Shown here: piece after piece, positions 45,719 through 56,400 of the stretch
Numbering within the stretch: position 1 is the stretch's first letter
Layout: every line of letters starts with the position of its first letter
Origin: Stappia stellulata DSM 5886
GTDB taxonomy: Bacteria > Pseudomonadota > Alphaproteobacteria > Rhizobiales > Stappiaceae
Direction of reading: 5' to 3'
DNA length: 64,000 bases
Assembly (NCBI RefSeq): GCF_000423705.1
Contig: NZ_KE384083.1
Location: forward strand, 124,001-188,000
Position numbers and translations under genes: made by a program
Notes under the pieces: model-generated
The model's input: only the letters and a program-made list of their open reading frames with translations
Databases searched by the model: none
What the model was told of the DNA's origin: nothing

Positions 45719-46873
45719 TCACAATCCGATCTTGCGACCGATCCAGGACGCCTGCTGGCGTGCCATGCGAAAGAAGCCGTGAAGGCGGTCGACGCGCTGC
45801 GCCGCCAGCCGTTCAATGAGAAGCTCCGGCGAGCATGGACTCAGTGTCTTCGGATCCAGCGTGACGGGGTAGTCGACGAGCGCGACATGGACGAGGGTTG
45901 CCAGATCGGGACGCCCGGTTCGTCGCGGCATCGGCGTCAGATCCCGGGTAAGCCCCCAGCCGGCATAAAACGGCATGCCATGCACGGTGACGGGCGTTTC
46001 GCGCAACAGGGCCTCGAAGCCGGCAAGCGAGGAAAATGTTTCCACCCGGTCGACCGTCTCGATCAGGTCGACGATATCGCCGCCCACGACAACATGATCG
46101 GCAAGCCCCTTGAGGTCGCCCGCCTCGAGCCGACCTGGGCGCAAGCCCGCCGCAACATCCGGATGCGGCTTGTAGACGATCCAGGCGTCTGGATCCCTTG
46201 AACGCACCCGACGCAGAAGCTCGAGGTTGACGTTGGCGCAGTTCGCGCAGTCGATCGTTGCACTGATCGAGCGGCGTACGCCGGCATCGTCGGCGACCTG
46301 TCCGGGCACAAGCACCGCCTCGCGCCCCTGCGGCGGAACACATCCCGCGCCGCGCCTGCCGACATTATACTTGCTCAGTCCCGCAGCCACGATCAGGCGC
46401 CGGAGGTCTTGCGCCCTGGCGCGTTCGCCGGACGACAGCCGACGGGTGTTCAGCACCCGTTCCATGCGGCTTTCCCGCGTTGCATCAAAATAGATGCCCA
46501 GATCGTCGAAGGCGAGCGCGGCGCCGCGCGCAAGTCCCGCGCCAAGCCCGACCGAGCGCAAAAACCCGTCCTCGATCCGCCAGAGCTCCACCCCCGCGTC
46601 GGCGGCCCTCGCCTCCACATCGGCGGAGACGGCGGCCGCCCAGCCAAGCACGCGCCCGCCGCGCATGCCCGCTGCCGCGATCGCGGATCCGGCGTCGCGG
46701 CAAAAGCTGAGTGGACGGGCGTCGGACCCGAAGGCCGCCGCAATCGCCCTGTGATTCCAGGACTTCGCGCCGAAGCAAAAGGCCGGCCGGTCGACAAGCG
46801 CATCCCGACGCCGCACGGCATCACGCGCTGCTGTTTCGACCGTCGTTTCGGGATCGCCGAGCCGATGTGTCAC
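45719..46873 (-). CDS. kpsC: KpsC-like capsule beta-Kdo transferase, single-domain form
   Basis: 384 residues from GTG 46873 (VTHRLGDPETTVETAA), which has a purine-rich GGGGC/GAGGA leader; a longer GTG frame to 46927 overlaps the preceding gene. Motifs of the KpsC/LipA family: VELWRIEDGFLRSVGLG (about 95-111), IYFDATRESRMERVLN, LSKYNVG, VLVPGQVADDAGVR, WIVYKPHPDVAAGLR and SLAGFEALLRETPVTVHGMP. KpsC of E. coli has two such halves (about 670 residues), which together build the poly-Kdo linker joining capsule to phosphatidylglycerol; here only one half-equivalent is present. Convergent with the oxoamine synthase gene, 10 bp apart. Last gene of the wza-kpsS-kpsS-kpsC operon. Confidence 0.88.
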   Translation of the reverse strand: MTHRLGDPETTVETAARDAVRRRDALVDRPAFCFGAKSWNHRAIAAAFGSDARPLSFCRDAGSAIAAAGMRGGRVLGWAAAVSADVEARAADAGVELWRIEDGFLRSVGLGAGLARGAALAFDDLGIYFDATRESRMERVLNTRRLSSGERARAQDLRRLIVAAGLSKYNVGRRGAGCVPPQGREAVLVPGQVADDAGVRRSISATIDCANCANVNLELLRRVRSRDPDAWIVYKPHPDVAAGLRPGRLEAGDLKGLADHVVVGGDIVDLIETVDRVETFSSLAGFEALLRETPVTVHGMPFYAGWGLTRDLTPMPRRTGRPDLATLVHVALVDYPVTLDPKTLSPCSPELLIERLAAQRVDRLHGFFRMARQQASWIGRKIGL

Positions 46874-46898
46874 GCTAGCCCCATCCTCTGCCCCTTTC

Positions 46899-48209
46899 CT
46901 ACAAGCGGACGCCGAGCGCTCTGGCACGTTCGAGGCGCGGTGGCGGTTCGTTGACCAGGTCCGGCACGCCGTCGAAAGGCGCCAGCAACCGGGCGGAAAT
47001 CCCCTCGACCGCCGCGTTCAGTCCCCGACGATTGTGGATCGATCCGCGCACCTGCGTGAAAGCGGCAAGCGCCCTGACAAACGCCTGGACCCGTAGCGGA
47101 GCGGGCGGTTGCGGCGTGCTCCAGAAAGTGTCCAGATCCCCCTCGTGCGTCAAGCCGGGACCGTCATAGATCGCCGGAACGAGCGACTTGACCGGTACGC
47201 CCGCGCGCATTGCATCCAGTCCCACGGTCGAGTTGACCGTCACGACGCCGCTTGTTCGCGCGAGAAGCGGGCGCAGGTCGCCTCCATCCAGAAAGACCAC
47301 CCGTTCCTCCAGGGCGAATTCGCGCGCCAGATCCGCAAGCGCCGAGCGCCAGTCGATCCAGCCATTGTCAAGCGGATGCGACTTGACCACCAGCCGTGTT
47401 CCCGCGGGCGCATGACCGGCGAAGGAGGCGACGACCTCGCGCAGGGCGTCCCGCATGGAGGCATAGGGCGATTGCGAGACGATCTGGTAGTCGCCCTCCA
47501 TCTGCAACGGCAGCACGAAGAACGGTTCGCTCCAGCCAAGGACGGTTTCTTGCAGGGCCGTCGCGCGTCGGCGGCGAAGCGGGGCGCGCGCAAGCCGCGG
47601 CAGCCAGAGTATGTAATCGAAAACCGGCGGAAGCGGCGTATGACGCCTGTGGTGGGGGAAAAACAGCCAACCAAGGGCGACATTCGGCAAGTGATAGCTG
47701 ACATCCTGCCATGCCTCGAGCGCAAATGAGGCCGGGTAGCACGGTGTGATATCCACCTCGCCTGCATTCTCGCTGAGGCGCGCAAGCGCCCCGGGGGCGA
47801 CGGGAAACCGGCTCAGCACACCGAGCCCCCCGCGTTCCAGCGTCAGGAAGCCCGGACGGACAAGGCCCAGCTCGGTGACATGAACGGCGATCCCGAGGCG
47901 CTCGGCCGCGATCACCGCCTCCCGGTGATAAGGCCGTGTGTCGCCATGGACCACCAGGTCGGTCACGCCTTCTTGCGACAACAAGGTCTCGATCCACATC
48001 GGCCACGTGTCGAGACGGCCGCGATAGGAGGAGGATCCGGCACCGTGCCAGTGCAGCCAGTCGCCGACGCAGAAATTGATCCGCCGGACCGAATGCCCGG
48101 CCGCGCTCAATCTTGCGCCGATCAGCCGGTACAGCGGCGAAAGCGGACCTTGAAGAAACAGGAACCGGCGCGGCGACGAGGCGGCCAGCCGGTCAGTCGC
48201 GCCACGCAC
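46899..48209 (-). CDS. kpsS: KpsS-like capsule polysaccharide protein (paralogue 1)
   Basis: 436 residues from GTG 48209, which has GGGAGG 7 nt upstream; the start lies inside the end of the preceding gene (17-bp overlap). KpsS/LipB family: FLFLQGPLSPLYRLIGARLS, WHGAGSSSYRG, PYHREAVIAAERLGI, FFVLPLQMEGDYQIVSQSPY, VVKSHPLDNGWIDW and VVTVNSTVGLDAMRAGVPVK. KpsS places the first Kdo on lysophosphatidylglycerol at the cytoplasmic face of the inner membrane. It is related to the next gene along its whole length, so the pair is a tandem duplication that has diverged. Confidence 0.86.
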   Translation of the reverse strand: MRGATDRLAASSPRRFLFLQGPLSPLYRLIGARLSAAGHSVRRINFCVGDWLHWHGAGSSSYRGRLDTWPMWIETLLSQEGVTDLVVHGDTRPYHREAVIAAERLGIAVHVTELGLVRPGFLTLERGGLGVLSRFPVAPGALARLSENAGEVDITPCYPASFALEAWQDVSYHLPNVALGWLFFPHHRRHTPLPPVFDYILWLPRLARAPLRRRRATALQETVLGWSEPFFVLPLQMEGDYQIVSQSPYASMRDALREVVASFAGHAPAGTRLVVKSHPLDNGWIDWRSALADLAREFALEERVVFLDGGDLRPLLARTSGVVTVNSTVGLDAMRAGVPVKSLVPAIYDGPGLTHEGDLDTFWSTPQPPAPLRVQAFVRALAAFTQVRGSIHNRRGLNAAVEGISARLLAPFDGVPDLVNEPPPRLERARALGVRL

Positions 48210-49590
48210 GCCACCACCTCCCGGTCTTGCCGCGCGCGGCGATCTCATCCGCAAAGGTCACCGGAATGCCCAGGGCGCGCGCGCGACGGGCACGCGGCGG
48301 CGGCGGCGTGGCGCAGCCCGGCTCGTTGACCGCACCTTGTGCAATCCGTGCGGCAAACTCGCGTGCCGCCGCCGCCTTGCCATCCCGCGTGTAGAAATTG
48401 CCCTGGATCTGAATGGCATGCCCCATCAGCCGCTGGACGGACTGATAGGTGTCGGGATCCGGGGCTTGCGGGGTCCGCCAGAAACGGTCCAGCGGCAACT
48501 GACAGGTAAGCCCCGGCAAATCGTATACGGCGACCCCTAGCACCTTCACGGGACAGCCGATCTTGATCGCGTGCAGTCCGGTGGTGCTGTTGACCATGAC
48601 CGCACCGGCGGCGTGCTTGAGCAGGGTGACGAGATGCCCGCCATCCACAAGATGGACGCGGCGCTTGATGCCATGCCGGCGCGCAAGCTGACGCACGATC
48701 TTGCGCCACGGCTCGATGCCCTGATCCATCGGATGCAGCTTCACGATCAGTTGCGCGGCCGGATGGGCGTGAGCCGAAAAAGAGGCCATGACCTCGTCCA
48801 GCGCATCGGCAATATGGGCGTACTGTGCGTTGTAGCGCAGCTGGTAATCGCTTTGCATCTGCAGCGGAAAGACGAAACACGGACAATTCGATTCAATCAG
48901 GTCGTCGATCAGTATCGTTGCGATGCGGTCGCGACGACGGGCAAGCAGGAGACGCGGGACCGTCGCCAAATACTCGGCGACCGGATGGTAAAACTTGTCG
49001 GCGACAAAGCGCGGAAACGCCAGGACGTCGAACGTATTCACCAGATGGAACAGCACTTCATGCAAGGCTTCAAGCCAGAAGGGGTGCCGAAAGCGCTCCG
49101 TCATGTCTACGGGCGGGAGACCGTCGGCAGCGGCGCGGATCGCCGTCACATCCTCGGGAAAAAGAGAGCGAACCGACATCCCGTCGAGTTCGGCCGTAAT
49201 CCAGTCGGGTCTCAGGTAGCCGTGTTCATAGGAAACCGCCCGCACTCCGTTTTGCCGCGCGATCTCCACGGCCGCCGAGTGATAGGGAAAGCGATCCTGA
49301 TAGAAAACGATGTCGGTGACGGCATTGCGGACCAGGAAGTCCTCCAGAAACGCCGGCCAGTCCGACAGGCTGCCACGGTAGTTCACGCAGCGCGCGTCAT
49401 GCCACACAAACCAGTCGGCCAGGCTGAGGTTGACGCGGAGGGTCTTGTGCCCAAGGGAAGCCAGCTCATCGGCAACGCGGCGCGGAAAGTCGGATGGCGG
49501 CCCCTGGAGGAAGAGCACGACACGCGCGGAACCGTCCGGGCGGCGCACGCCCTCGGCTTCGTCGCGTTCCCTGTGCAGATCCTCGGTCAT
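48193..49590 (-). CDS. kpsS: KpsS-like capsule polysaccharide protein (paralogue 2)
   Basis: 465 residues from ATG 49590, with GGAGAAAG just before. Same family as its neighbour: VLFLQGPPSDFPRRVADELA, VWHDARCVNYRGSLSDWP, DRFPYHSAAVEIARQNGVRA, FVFPLQMQSDYQLRYNAQY, IVKLHPMDQGIEPW and VMVNSTTGLHAIKIGCPVKV. The C-terminal tail is arginine-rich. Two KpsS paralogues next to a half-size KpsC suggest that the Kdo linker steps are divided among three single-domain transferases; this is inference. It follows the export lipoprotein gene by 116 bp. Confidence 0.86.
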   Translation of the reverse strand: MTEDLHRERDEAEGVRRPDGSARVVLFLQGPPSDFPRRVADELASLGHKTLRVNLSLADWFVWHDARCVNYRGSLSDWPAFLEDFLVRNAVTDIVFYQDRFPYHSAAVEIARQNGVRAVSYEHGYLRPDWITAELDGMSVRSLFPEDVTAIRAAADGLPPVDMTERFRHPFWLEALHEVLFHLVNTFDVLAFPRFVADKFYHPVAEYLATVPRLLLARRRDRIATILIDDLIESNCPCFVFPLQMQSDYQLRYNAQYAHIADALDEVMASFSAHAHPAAQLIVKLHPMDQGIEPWRKIVRQLARRHGIKRRVHLVDGGHLVTLLKHAAGAVMVNSTTGLHAIKIGCPVKVLGVAVYDLPGLTCQLPLDRFWRTPQAPDPDTYQSVQRLMGHAIQIQGNFYTRDGKAAAAREFAARIAQGAVNEPGCATPPPPRARRARALGIPVTFADEIAARGKTGRWWRAWRD

Positions 49591-49706
49591 CTTTCTCCGG
49601 TGGCGGCAGGACGGGACGCTTGCCCGTCCATGGCGGCCGTTCGTTTGGCCCCGCCGGCCCCAACCGTTTTTCCAGAACGCCGGGAAGACAAGCCTTCAAC
49701 CGGGTA

Positions 49707-50837
49707 TCAGTTGTTCACCAGACCGTTGGCCGTGTTCACATTGGACAGCAGCGGACCAATGATCTGCAGGAACTTGCCGAATTCGGCGGTCGGATGGTTC
49801 GCGACATAGATAATGTCCTTGTCGCGCATCTCAAACGAGCGGGCGAGGAAGAAGGCTTCCGCCTGCCGCAGGTTCAGCTTGTAGACAACCGGAATGCGGG
49901 CCGCGCGGATCGAGTCCACGGCATTGCCCTTGAGCTGGCGAACCAGCTCCCGATTCTCGAACCGGAAGAGGAAGATGCCCGCGGCGTCCGCGAAGAAGTC
50001 CTTCAGCCCGCCCACTTGCGCAAGACCTTCGGCGAGCGTGACCGTCTCCGTCTTGAACGGCACAAGTTTCGTGTCTTTGACGGCACCGAAGGCGGAGAAG
50101 GTGCGCGGCTTGTGGGTTACAAGCACATTGTCGCCGGCGGTCAGCCAGATGTTGTTTTCCGGGTAGTTGATCAGATCGACCAGGCGCGCCTCTCCGGAAG
50201 CGTTGCCGCGCTTGACCGTCACCACCGTCTCGTATGTCGCCTCGCGCGATCCGCCGGAGCGGGCGACGGCCTCCAGCAGCCGCATGCCGCGAACGGACAT
50301 CGTGTACTGACCTGGGTTCGTCACATCGCCGACGACGACAATGCCGGTGCTTTCGCTGCCCTCGACGGTAACGAGAACCTGCGGCTCGATCGCCTTGCCC
50401 TTCAGCCGCTCCTGGATCGCGACACGCAGCCCCTCGACGCTGAGGCCAGAGGCCCGGATCCGACCGGCATAGGGGATGAAGATATACCCGCTCTCGTCGA
50501 TCACGCTGGGGACAGACACCTGCTTGCCGTCGGACGTGGAGAACAACCCCTCGGGGGCGGCCTCCCAGATCGTGATCACAAGCCGGTCGCCAATGCCGAG
50601 GCGAGCCGAGCGGCCCCGGTTCGGAACGGCGCGAAACTGTTTGGCAAACGGTGCGGGCCGATAGGCGTGAAGCTTCGTCAGCATCTCGTTGTCAAGCGAC
50701 AGCAAGACGTAGTTGGAGCGAATCGCGTCGCCCTCGATGTCCTCCGAGGTAATGGAAATAGCCGTGGGCCCCTGGCCGGGCAAAGCGCCGCAGCCAGACA
50801 GTACCATTCCCAGTACCGCAAGGAGGAAAAACCGCAT
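49707..50837 (-). CDS. Outer-membrane polysaccharide export lipoprotein (Wza/KpsD type)
   Basis: 376 residues from ATG 50837 (MRFFLLAVLGMVLSGCGALP), with a clear lipobox whose Cys16 would be acylated; GAGGC precedes the start. Polysaccharide export domain at about 80-170 (LGIGDRLVITIWEAAPEG, DESGYIFIPYAGRIRASGLS), followed by SLBB-type domains (VVVGDVTNPGQYTMSVRGMR). It would form the outer-membrane and periplasmic channel for capsule. First gene of the wza-kpsS-kpsS-kpsC unit. The inner-membrane ABC exporter (KpsM/KpsT) and KpsE are not in the window. Confidence 0.92.
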   Translation of the reverse strand: MRFFLLAVLGMVLSGCGALPGQGPTAISITSEDIEGDAIRSNYVLLSLDNEMLTKLHAYRPAPFAKQFRAVPNRGRSARLGIGDRLVITIWEAAPEGLFSTSDGKQVSVPSVIDESGYIFIPYAGRIRASGLSVEGLRVAIQERLKGKAIEPQVLVTVEGSESTGIVVVGDVTNPGQYTMSVRGMRLLEAVARSGGSREATYETVVTVKRGNASGEARLVDLINYPENNIWLTAGDNVLVTHKPRTFSAFGAVKDTKLVPFKTETVTLAEGLAQVGGLKDFFADAAGIFLFRFENRELVRQLKGNAVDSIRAARIPVVYKLNLRQAEAFFLARSFEMRDKDIIYVANHPTAEFGKFLQIIGPLLSNVNTANGLVNN

Positions 50838-51208
50838 ACAAGCCTCAACTTCAGGCGGGTTTCGCCCCCGCACCATTCGGCGTCCAGTTAGCATCGCGTT
50901 CAGCCGCGTTACAAGACGGAACCCCTCCGGCGCGCTTGTAACCCAGGCGTGTTGTCAATCGGCAACATCTTCGGCGGGATTGGTAAACGAACAAGAAACC
51001 ATTTGAAACGAATTCCCGAGAAATCCTTCATGCATGAGGCGCGTCATTCGACATGCGTGAATCGTCTTTCACCGGGAAACGTGCCATAACCGGCCAAATG
51101 GCGCTAAACACCCAAGCTTTGGCGCCAGGCAGCACATTCAGCCCCGGTCAACCATTTGCGATCATAGTCGCAAACGGTGGTCGGCAAGGCGATCACACGA
51201 ACCCGGGT
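50838..51208. other. 371-bp divergent intergenic region wza-like / tamA
   Basis: It holds a near-perfect 28-bp inverted repeat at 51151-51178 and a short palindrome CCTTCATGCATGAGG at 51025-51039. The tamA frame is open from 51053, but 51053-51208 has no signal-peptide or coding character. Promoters for both directions must lie here; I cannot place them. Confidence 0.35.
51151..51178. repeat. 28-bp inverted repeat before tamA
   Basis: ACCATTTGCGA (51151-51161) and TCGCAAACGGT (51168-51178) pair at 10 of 11 positions around TCATAG. It lies 30 bp before the chosen tamA ATG. Either a regulator site or an mRNA hairpin close to the ribosome site. Confidence 0.5.
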
Positions 51209-53194
51209 ATGCTCGTGCGTATTTGCGAGACCAGTGACTTGAGACCCTGCGCGTTGCGCCGGCACCCCGAAAGGCTGCCGCTGCGACTGGCGTATCGTGT
51301 CTCGGTCCTGGCGCTTGCAGCGGCTCTTGTCGTCGCGCCAGGTCGTGCAGACGCACTCGATCTCTTCGGCTGGCTCCCGTTCGGATCCAAGTCCTCCGGC
51401 AAGGAAGACGATCAACCTGCCGTGGTCGATCCATTTCCCTATACCGCGCGCCTGGACGTCCCGGGCGGGTCGCCCGGACTGAAGGACGCGCTGACCGCGT
51501 CCTCGGAACTGCTCAGCCAGCGCGACCGCCTTCCCTCCGGCGAGGCCGGCCTGATCGCTCGTGCCATCTCCGATTTCGAGCGACTGATCGGACGTCTTTA
51601 CGTGGAAGGCTTTTACGCAGGGACGGTGACCATCCGCGTCGCCGGCCTCGACCTGCAACAGGCACTTGGCGCCGCCTCCCTGCCCGGCCCCCGCCCCGTG
51701 CCCGTGACGATTTCGGTCGATCCCGGTCCGTTGTTTTCCTTCGGCAACATCGACATCTCCTCGAGCGAAGACATTCCAGGCGTTTCGGGGCGGCTTTCGG
51801 AGGGCGCGAGCTACGGCCTCGTACCCGGGGAAACGGCGAATTCGCAGAAGATCCTGCAGGCGGAAAGGGCCATTGTGTCCGACCTCAAGGCGGCCGGATA
51901 TCCCTTCGCGCGCATTTCGCGTCGAGAGATCGTCGCCGATCATGACACCAACCGCCTGGATGTCCGCCTCGCCGTCGCTGCGGGTCGCGCGGCCCGCTTC
52001 GGCGCTGTTTCGGTCTCGGGAGCGGAGGTGACCGATCCGGACTTCATCGTCACCCAGGCCATGCTGCCGGTGGGCGAGGCCTACAGTCCGGCGAAACTGA
52101 ACAGGGCGACCGAACGGTTGAACGACCTGGGGATTTTCTCCTCGGTGCGCATCGTGCCCGCCGACAGCATCGGCCCCGACGGCCTGTTGCCGGTGACCAT
52201 CGAGGTGTCGGAACGCAAGCGCAACGTCATCGGCGTAGGCGCGAACTGGTCGAGTTCGGAAGGGTTCGGTGCGGAAAGCTACTGGCGGCGCCGCAATCTC
52301 TTCGGACGGGGCGAGCTGCTCAGCATCGAGGGCTCCGTCGGCCGGATCGCCGACAATTCCCTATCCGATCTGGAGTATTCGGCGCGGATCGCCCTGGAAA
52401 AGCCGGGCGCCTTCGGTCCGCAGACGCGGTTCACGACGAGCCTGGGCGCGAAGCAGGAAGTTCCCGACGCCTATCGCAGCCGCAGCATCACCGCCGACGC
52501 CTTCTACGAACGCGACGTCAACGACAGCTTGTCGTTCAAGCTTGGCGGCGAGGTTCAATATGCCGACGAGAACGATGTCTTCGGCAATCAAACCTACCTG
52601 CTGACGGGTGTGATCGGCCAGGTGAACTACGACACGCGCGACGATCCGTTGAACCCGACCAAGGGCATCAACGCGCTGGTCTTCGCCGAACCGGCCTATG
52701 ACGCGCGCGGCGGCAACGCCATGCTGTTCACGCGCGGCCAGATCTCCGCATATCAGGCACTGGACGAGGCCGCCCGCTTCGTGCTGGCCGGCCGTCTGGG
52801 CGCCGGCAGCATCATCGCCCCGTCGGTGCGCGACATCCCTGCCGCCCGGCGTTTTTTCTCCGGCGGCGGCGGCTCCATTCGCGGTTACGCCTATCGCAAT
52901 GTCGGACCGAGGCGAAACGGCGAGGTGACCGGCGGACGCAGCTTCTTTGAAGCCTCGGGCGAGATCCGTGTGAAGGCAACCGACACCATCGGCGTCGTCG
53001 GCTTTGTCGACGCCGGCAACAGTTTCGATGCAATGTACCCCGACTTTTCGCAGGGGCTGAAGGTGGGTGTGGGCGCGGGTCTGCGCTACTTCACGCCGGT
53101 GGGGCCGCTTCGGTTCGATTTCGCGGTGCCGCTCGATCCGGAAAAGGACGATCCCGATTTCGCGATCTATGTGGGTCTGAGCCAGGCGTTCTGA
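51209..53194 (+). CDS. tamA: Outer-membrane assembly protein TamA (Omp85 family)
   Basis: About 661 residues from ATG 51209, chosen because a signal peptide (VSVLALAAALVVAPGRADA) then lies near the N-terminus; the start has no good ribosome site, and an upstream ATG at 51053 is in frame. POTRA-type repeats fill about 100-360 (for example VTISVDPGPLFSFGNIDISS and FGAVSVSGAEVTDPDFIV). A 16-strand barrel follows, with the Omp85 signature SIRGYAYRNVGPR that reaches into the pore. TamA works with TamB in moving phospholipids or inserting outer-membrane proteins. It diverges from the capsule export gene and is followed by tamB. Confidence 0.9.
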   Translation: MLVRICETSDLRPCALRRHPERLPLRLAYRVSVLALAAALVVAPGRADALDLFGWLPFGSKSSGKEDDQPAVVDPFPYTARLDVPGGSPGLKDALTASSELLSQRDRLPSGEAGLIARAISDFERLIGRLYVEGFYAGTVTIRVAGLDLQQALGAASLPGPRPVPVTISVDPGPLFSFGNIDISSSEDIPGVSGRLSEGASYGLVPGETANSQKILQAERAIVSDLKAAGYPFARISRREIVADHDTNRLDVRLAVAAGRAARFGAVSVSGAEVTDPDFIVTQAMLPVGEAYSPAKLNRATERLNDLGIFSSVRIVPADSIGPDGLLPVTIEVSERKRNVIGVGANWSSSEGFGAESYWRRRNLFGRGELLSIEGSVGRIADNSLSDLEYSARIALEKPGAFGPQTRFTTSLGAKQEVPDAYRSRSITADAFYERDVNDSLSFKLGGEVQYADENDVFGNQTYLLTGVIGQVNYDTRDDPLNPTKGINALVFAEPAYDARGGNAMLFTRGQISAYQALDEAARFVLAGRLGAGSIIAPSVRDIPAARRFFSGGGGSIRGYAYRNVGPRRNGEVTGGRSFFEASGEIRVKATDTIGVVGFVDAGNSFDAMYPDFSQGLKVGVGAGLRYFTPVGPLRFDFAVPLDPEKDDPDFAIYVGLSQAF

Positions 53195-53495
53195 TGCCGT
53201 TTCAAGACGTCCGGTTTTCCCTTCACACAGAATCACTTGGCCAGAAAACCTTGAGAACCGATTCATCCTTGCCCATGTGCATGACGGCCTTCGAACACAC
53301 ACAGGGGCGAAAACCGTCTGCCTGTCGACAAAGAATGAGTCCCGTCAGGCCGATGGCGCGTTTTCTTCAAGATCAGATTCCGATTCAATCCGCCGGCGCG
53401 CCGGTGCAAAAGGGTCTCGCTCACGCCACGATCCGGCTTCAAGCTGTCGCGGCAAGTCGCTGTAGCAAGACTCGTTTTTTCACATGAAGGGCCGA

Positions 53496-56400
53496 ATGAC
53501 CGCACCGCTTCCGATCCGGTTTGGAATTGCGCTGATCCGCATCGCACTGCGGGTGACCGCGGGCCTTGCCTTGCTCGTCGTCGTCCTGGCCGTCGGCGTG
53601 CTCGCCGTGTTGCAGACCGACGCCGGACGACGCAATGCCGCCAGCCTGATCGGCTGGGCCGCCTCGAGCGAAGACAGAGGCGTCGCCCTCACCGGTCTCG
53701 CCGTCGACTGGGGTCTCGATCTGCGGCTTGACTCGGTCACCGTGCGCGACGCGACCGGCCCCTATCTGTCTGTTTCCGGGCTGGACCTCGCCTGGCGCCC
53801 TTCGGCGCTTCTTTCCGGCGTCGTCGCCATCGACCAGATTGTTGTCGAGCGCGTCGCACTGGCGCGCCTTCCCGCCTCGCCTGCCTCCACGGAGCCCGGA
53901 CCGCCGGCGGAGCCCGGTTTGCCCTCCCTCCCCGCCATTGTGCTGGATACCGCGCGCATCGAGGCAATCGAGCTGGGGGCGCCGGTCGCAGGCTCCCCGA
54001 TGCGCCTTGCGGCAACCGCGGAGCTGCGCACCGAAGCCGCCCCGCAGGCGCTGTCGGGCAACGTCAGCGTCATCCGCACGGACGGTACGGAAGGGTCCGT
54101 CGATGCGCGGGTGCGCTTCGACCGGCAGGCCGAAGCGCTTTCGGTTTCCGTCAGCGCCCGCGAGCCACGCGGCGGACTGGTGGCACGGCTTCTTCAGATC
54201 GAGGGATTGCCGGCGCTCGATTTCGCAATCGACGGAGACGGCCCGCTGGATGACTGGCAGGCCGACCTCGCGCTCAAGCTCGACGGCGAAACCGACGTGT
54301 CGGGGTCCGCCCGGCTTACCCGGTCCGTTCCGGCCAAGGGGGAAGCCCACCGCACGCTCGAGGCGGAGCTATCGGGCCGTCTGGCGCCGCTCACGCCGCC
54401 GGTCGCCCAGGCCTTCGTGATGGGCGAAACCCGGGTCACCGCGAATGTGCGCATGAGCGACGACTTCACGCCGCAACAGCTGAAAGCGTCGGCGGCAAGC
54501 GATACGCTGTCGAGCGATATCGCCGCGACCTTCGATGCGGAAAACGACACGCTGGAGGCAACAGCCGGTCTTCGCCTGTCCGGCGGCGACGGTGCCCGGA
54601 TCGCATTGGAACTGCCCGAGCGCCGGGTAATTCTTGGCGACACGACCGCAACATTGGCCGCGCGCGGACCGCTCTCCGAACTGACCTGGCAGGTCGATCT
54701 CGCATCGGCATCGCTGGAGACCGCCGAAGCCTCCCTCGAAACTGCGCAGATCGTACTGAAGGGATCGAAACTCGATGCGACCGCTCCATCGGCAGCGATT
54801 GCAGCGACGATCGACGCCAGTATCGCGCGGCTTTCGCCGAAGGCGGACGGGGCCGCCGATTTCGCCGGTCCCTTCCAGGCCAGTGCAAGCCTTTCTCTCG
54901 ATCCCGTGACGCTCGAGACCGAAATCGCTTCCCTTCAGGTGGACTTCGCGCCCGCGACCCTCACTGCAAGCGGAACGGTCAGCCCCGAAACGGTCGCCGC
55001 CGACTTCGACATCGGCGTGTCCGACCTGGCGCGGTTCGACCCGCAAGTGTCGGGTGGACTGACCCTGAGCGGACGGGTCGAAGGTCCGCTCTCGGGCCCC
55101 CTCGTCACGGCCGACGCCAATGCAGACGAGATCCTGCTGGCCGGCAAGCCGGTCCGAAACTTGAGGCTTTCGGCAAGGGCCGACACCAATCCGCAGGCCC
55201 TGTCCGCCGATATCGAGCTGGACGCCGATGTGGACGGCAACGCCCTGAACGCGGCCCTTCGCGCGGAACCGGACGGCAACGGCCTCTCCGTCCCGACCCT
55301 CACCCTGAACGCGGGCGACAACACGTTGTCGGGCGCCCTGAAGATCGCCGATCTTGCCCGTGCGACGCAGACATTGACGGGAGAGATCTCCATCGATGCT
55401 CCGGATCTTTCGGAGTTTTCGACGCTTGCTCTGACCGAGCTTGCGGGCAAGCTGTCCGGCGACATCGCAATTTCCCAGGAAGACGGGTCGGCACGCGCAC
55501 AGGTCGTTTTGTCGGGCGGTGAAATCTCTGCCGCCGGCACGCGCGTCGGGTCCCTCTCTGCCGACTTCACCCTTCGCGACCTTTTCACCGCCCCGGCGGT
55601 TGACGGCAAGGCGCGCGCCAGCGACGTCGTCGCCGGAGGGACGTCCATTGATCGCGTGATCGCCACCGCCAGCGGAACCGGTGAGAACACGGATTTCACG
55701 CTCGAGGCCCGTCTGGCCAAGGGCGCTGCTGCCGACGGCGTGTCGCTTGCCGGCGCGCTTGCGACCGGCGACGGAGAGGTGAACCTGTTGCTGAAGACCC
55801 TCGACGGTCGCTATAGCGGCCTCGAAACGCGTCTGGCCAATCCGGCTCGCATCGTATCCGCGCCGTCCGGGACCCGGATCGAACCGTTCACGCTGCGCCT
55901 TGGCGACGGGACGCTCACGATTGCGGGACGCGTCGCCGACACGCTCGACCTGAAAGCCGACATCGCGCGGGTGCCGCTGTCTCTTGCAAATGCCGTGGCG
56001 CCGGGCTTCGCCATCGCGGGAACGCTCAACGGCACGGTAACCGTCTCGGGAACGTCATCTGCGCCGACAGCCGACTGGTCCTTGAATGCGTCCGCTCTCG
56101 CCGCCGCGCCACTGCGTGACAACGGCCTTCCCGCCCTGTCGCTTGCCTCCAACGGCCGCTACGCGGGAGACAGGCTGACCCAGACCACCCGGATCAGCGG
56201 ACCCGACGGGCTGTCACTCGTCGCGGACGGCTCCGTGCGACCGGCCGGCGCGGGCTCGCTCGATATCGCCGTCAATGGCAGCATTCCCTTGTCCGTCGCA
56301 CGTCAGCGGCTGATCCTGGCCGGATTTTCGGCCACCGGCACCCTGTCGGTCGATGGCCGCATCGGCGGCACTTTCGCTGCACCGACCTATGCCCTGACGC

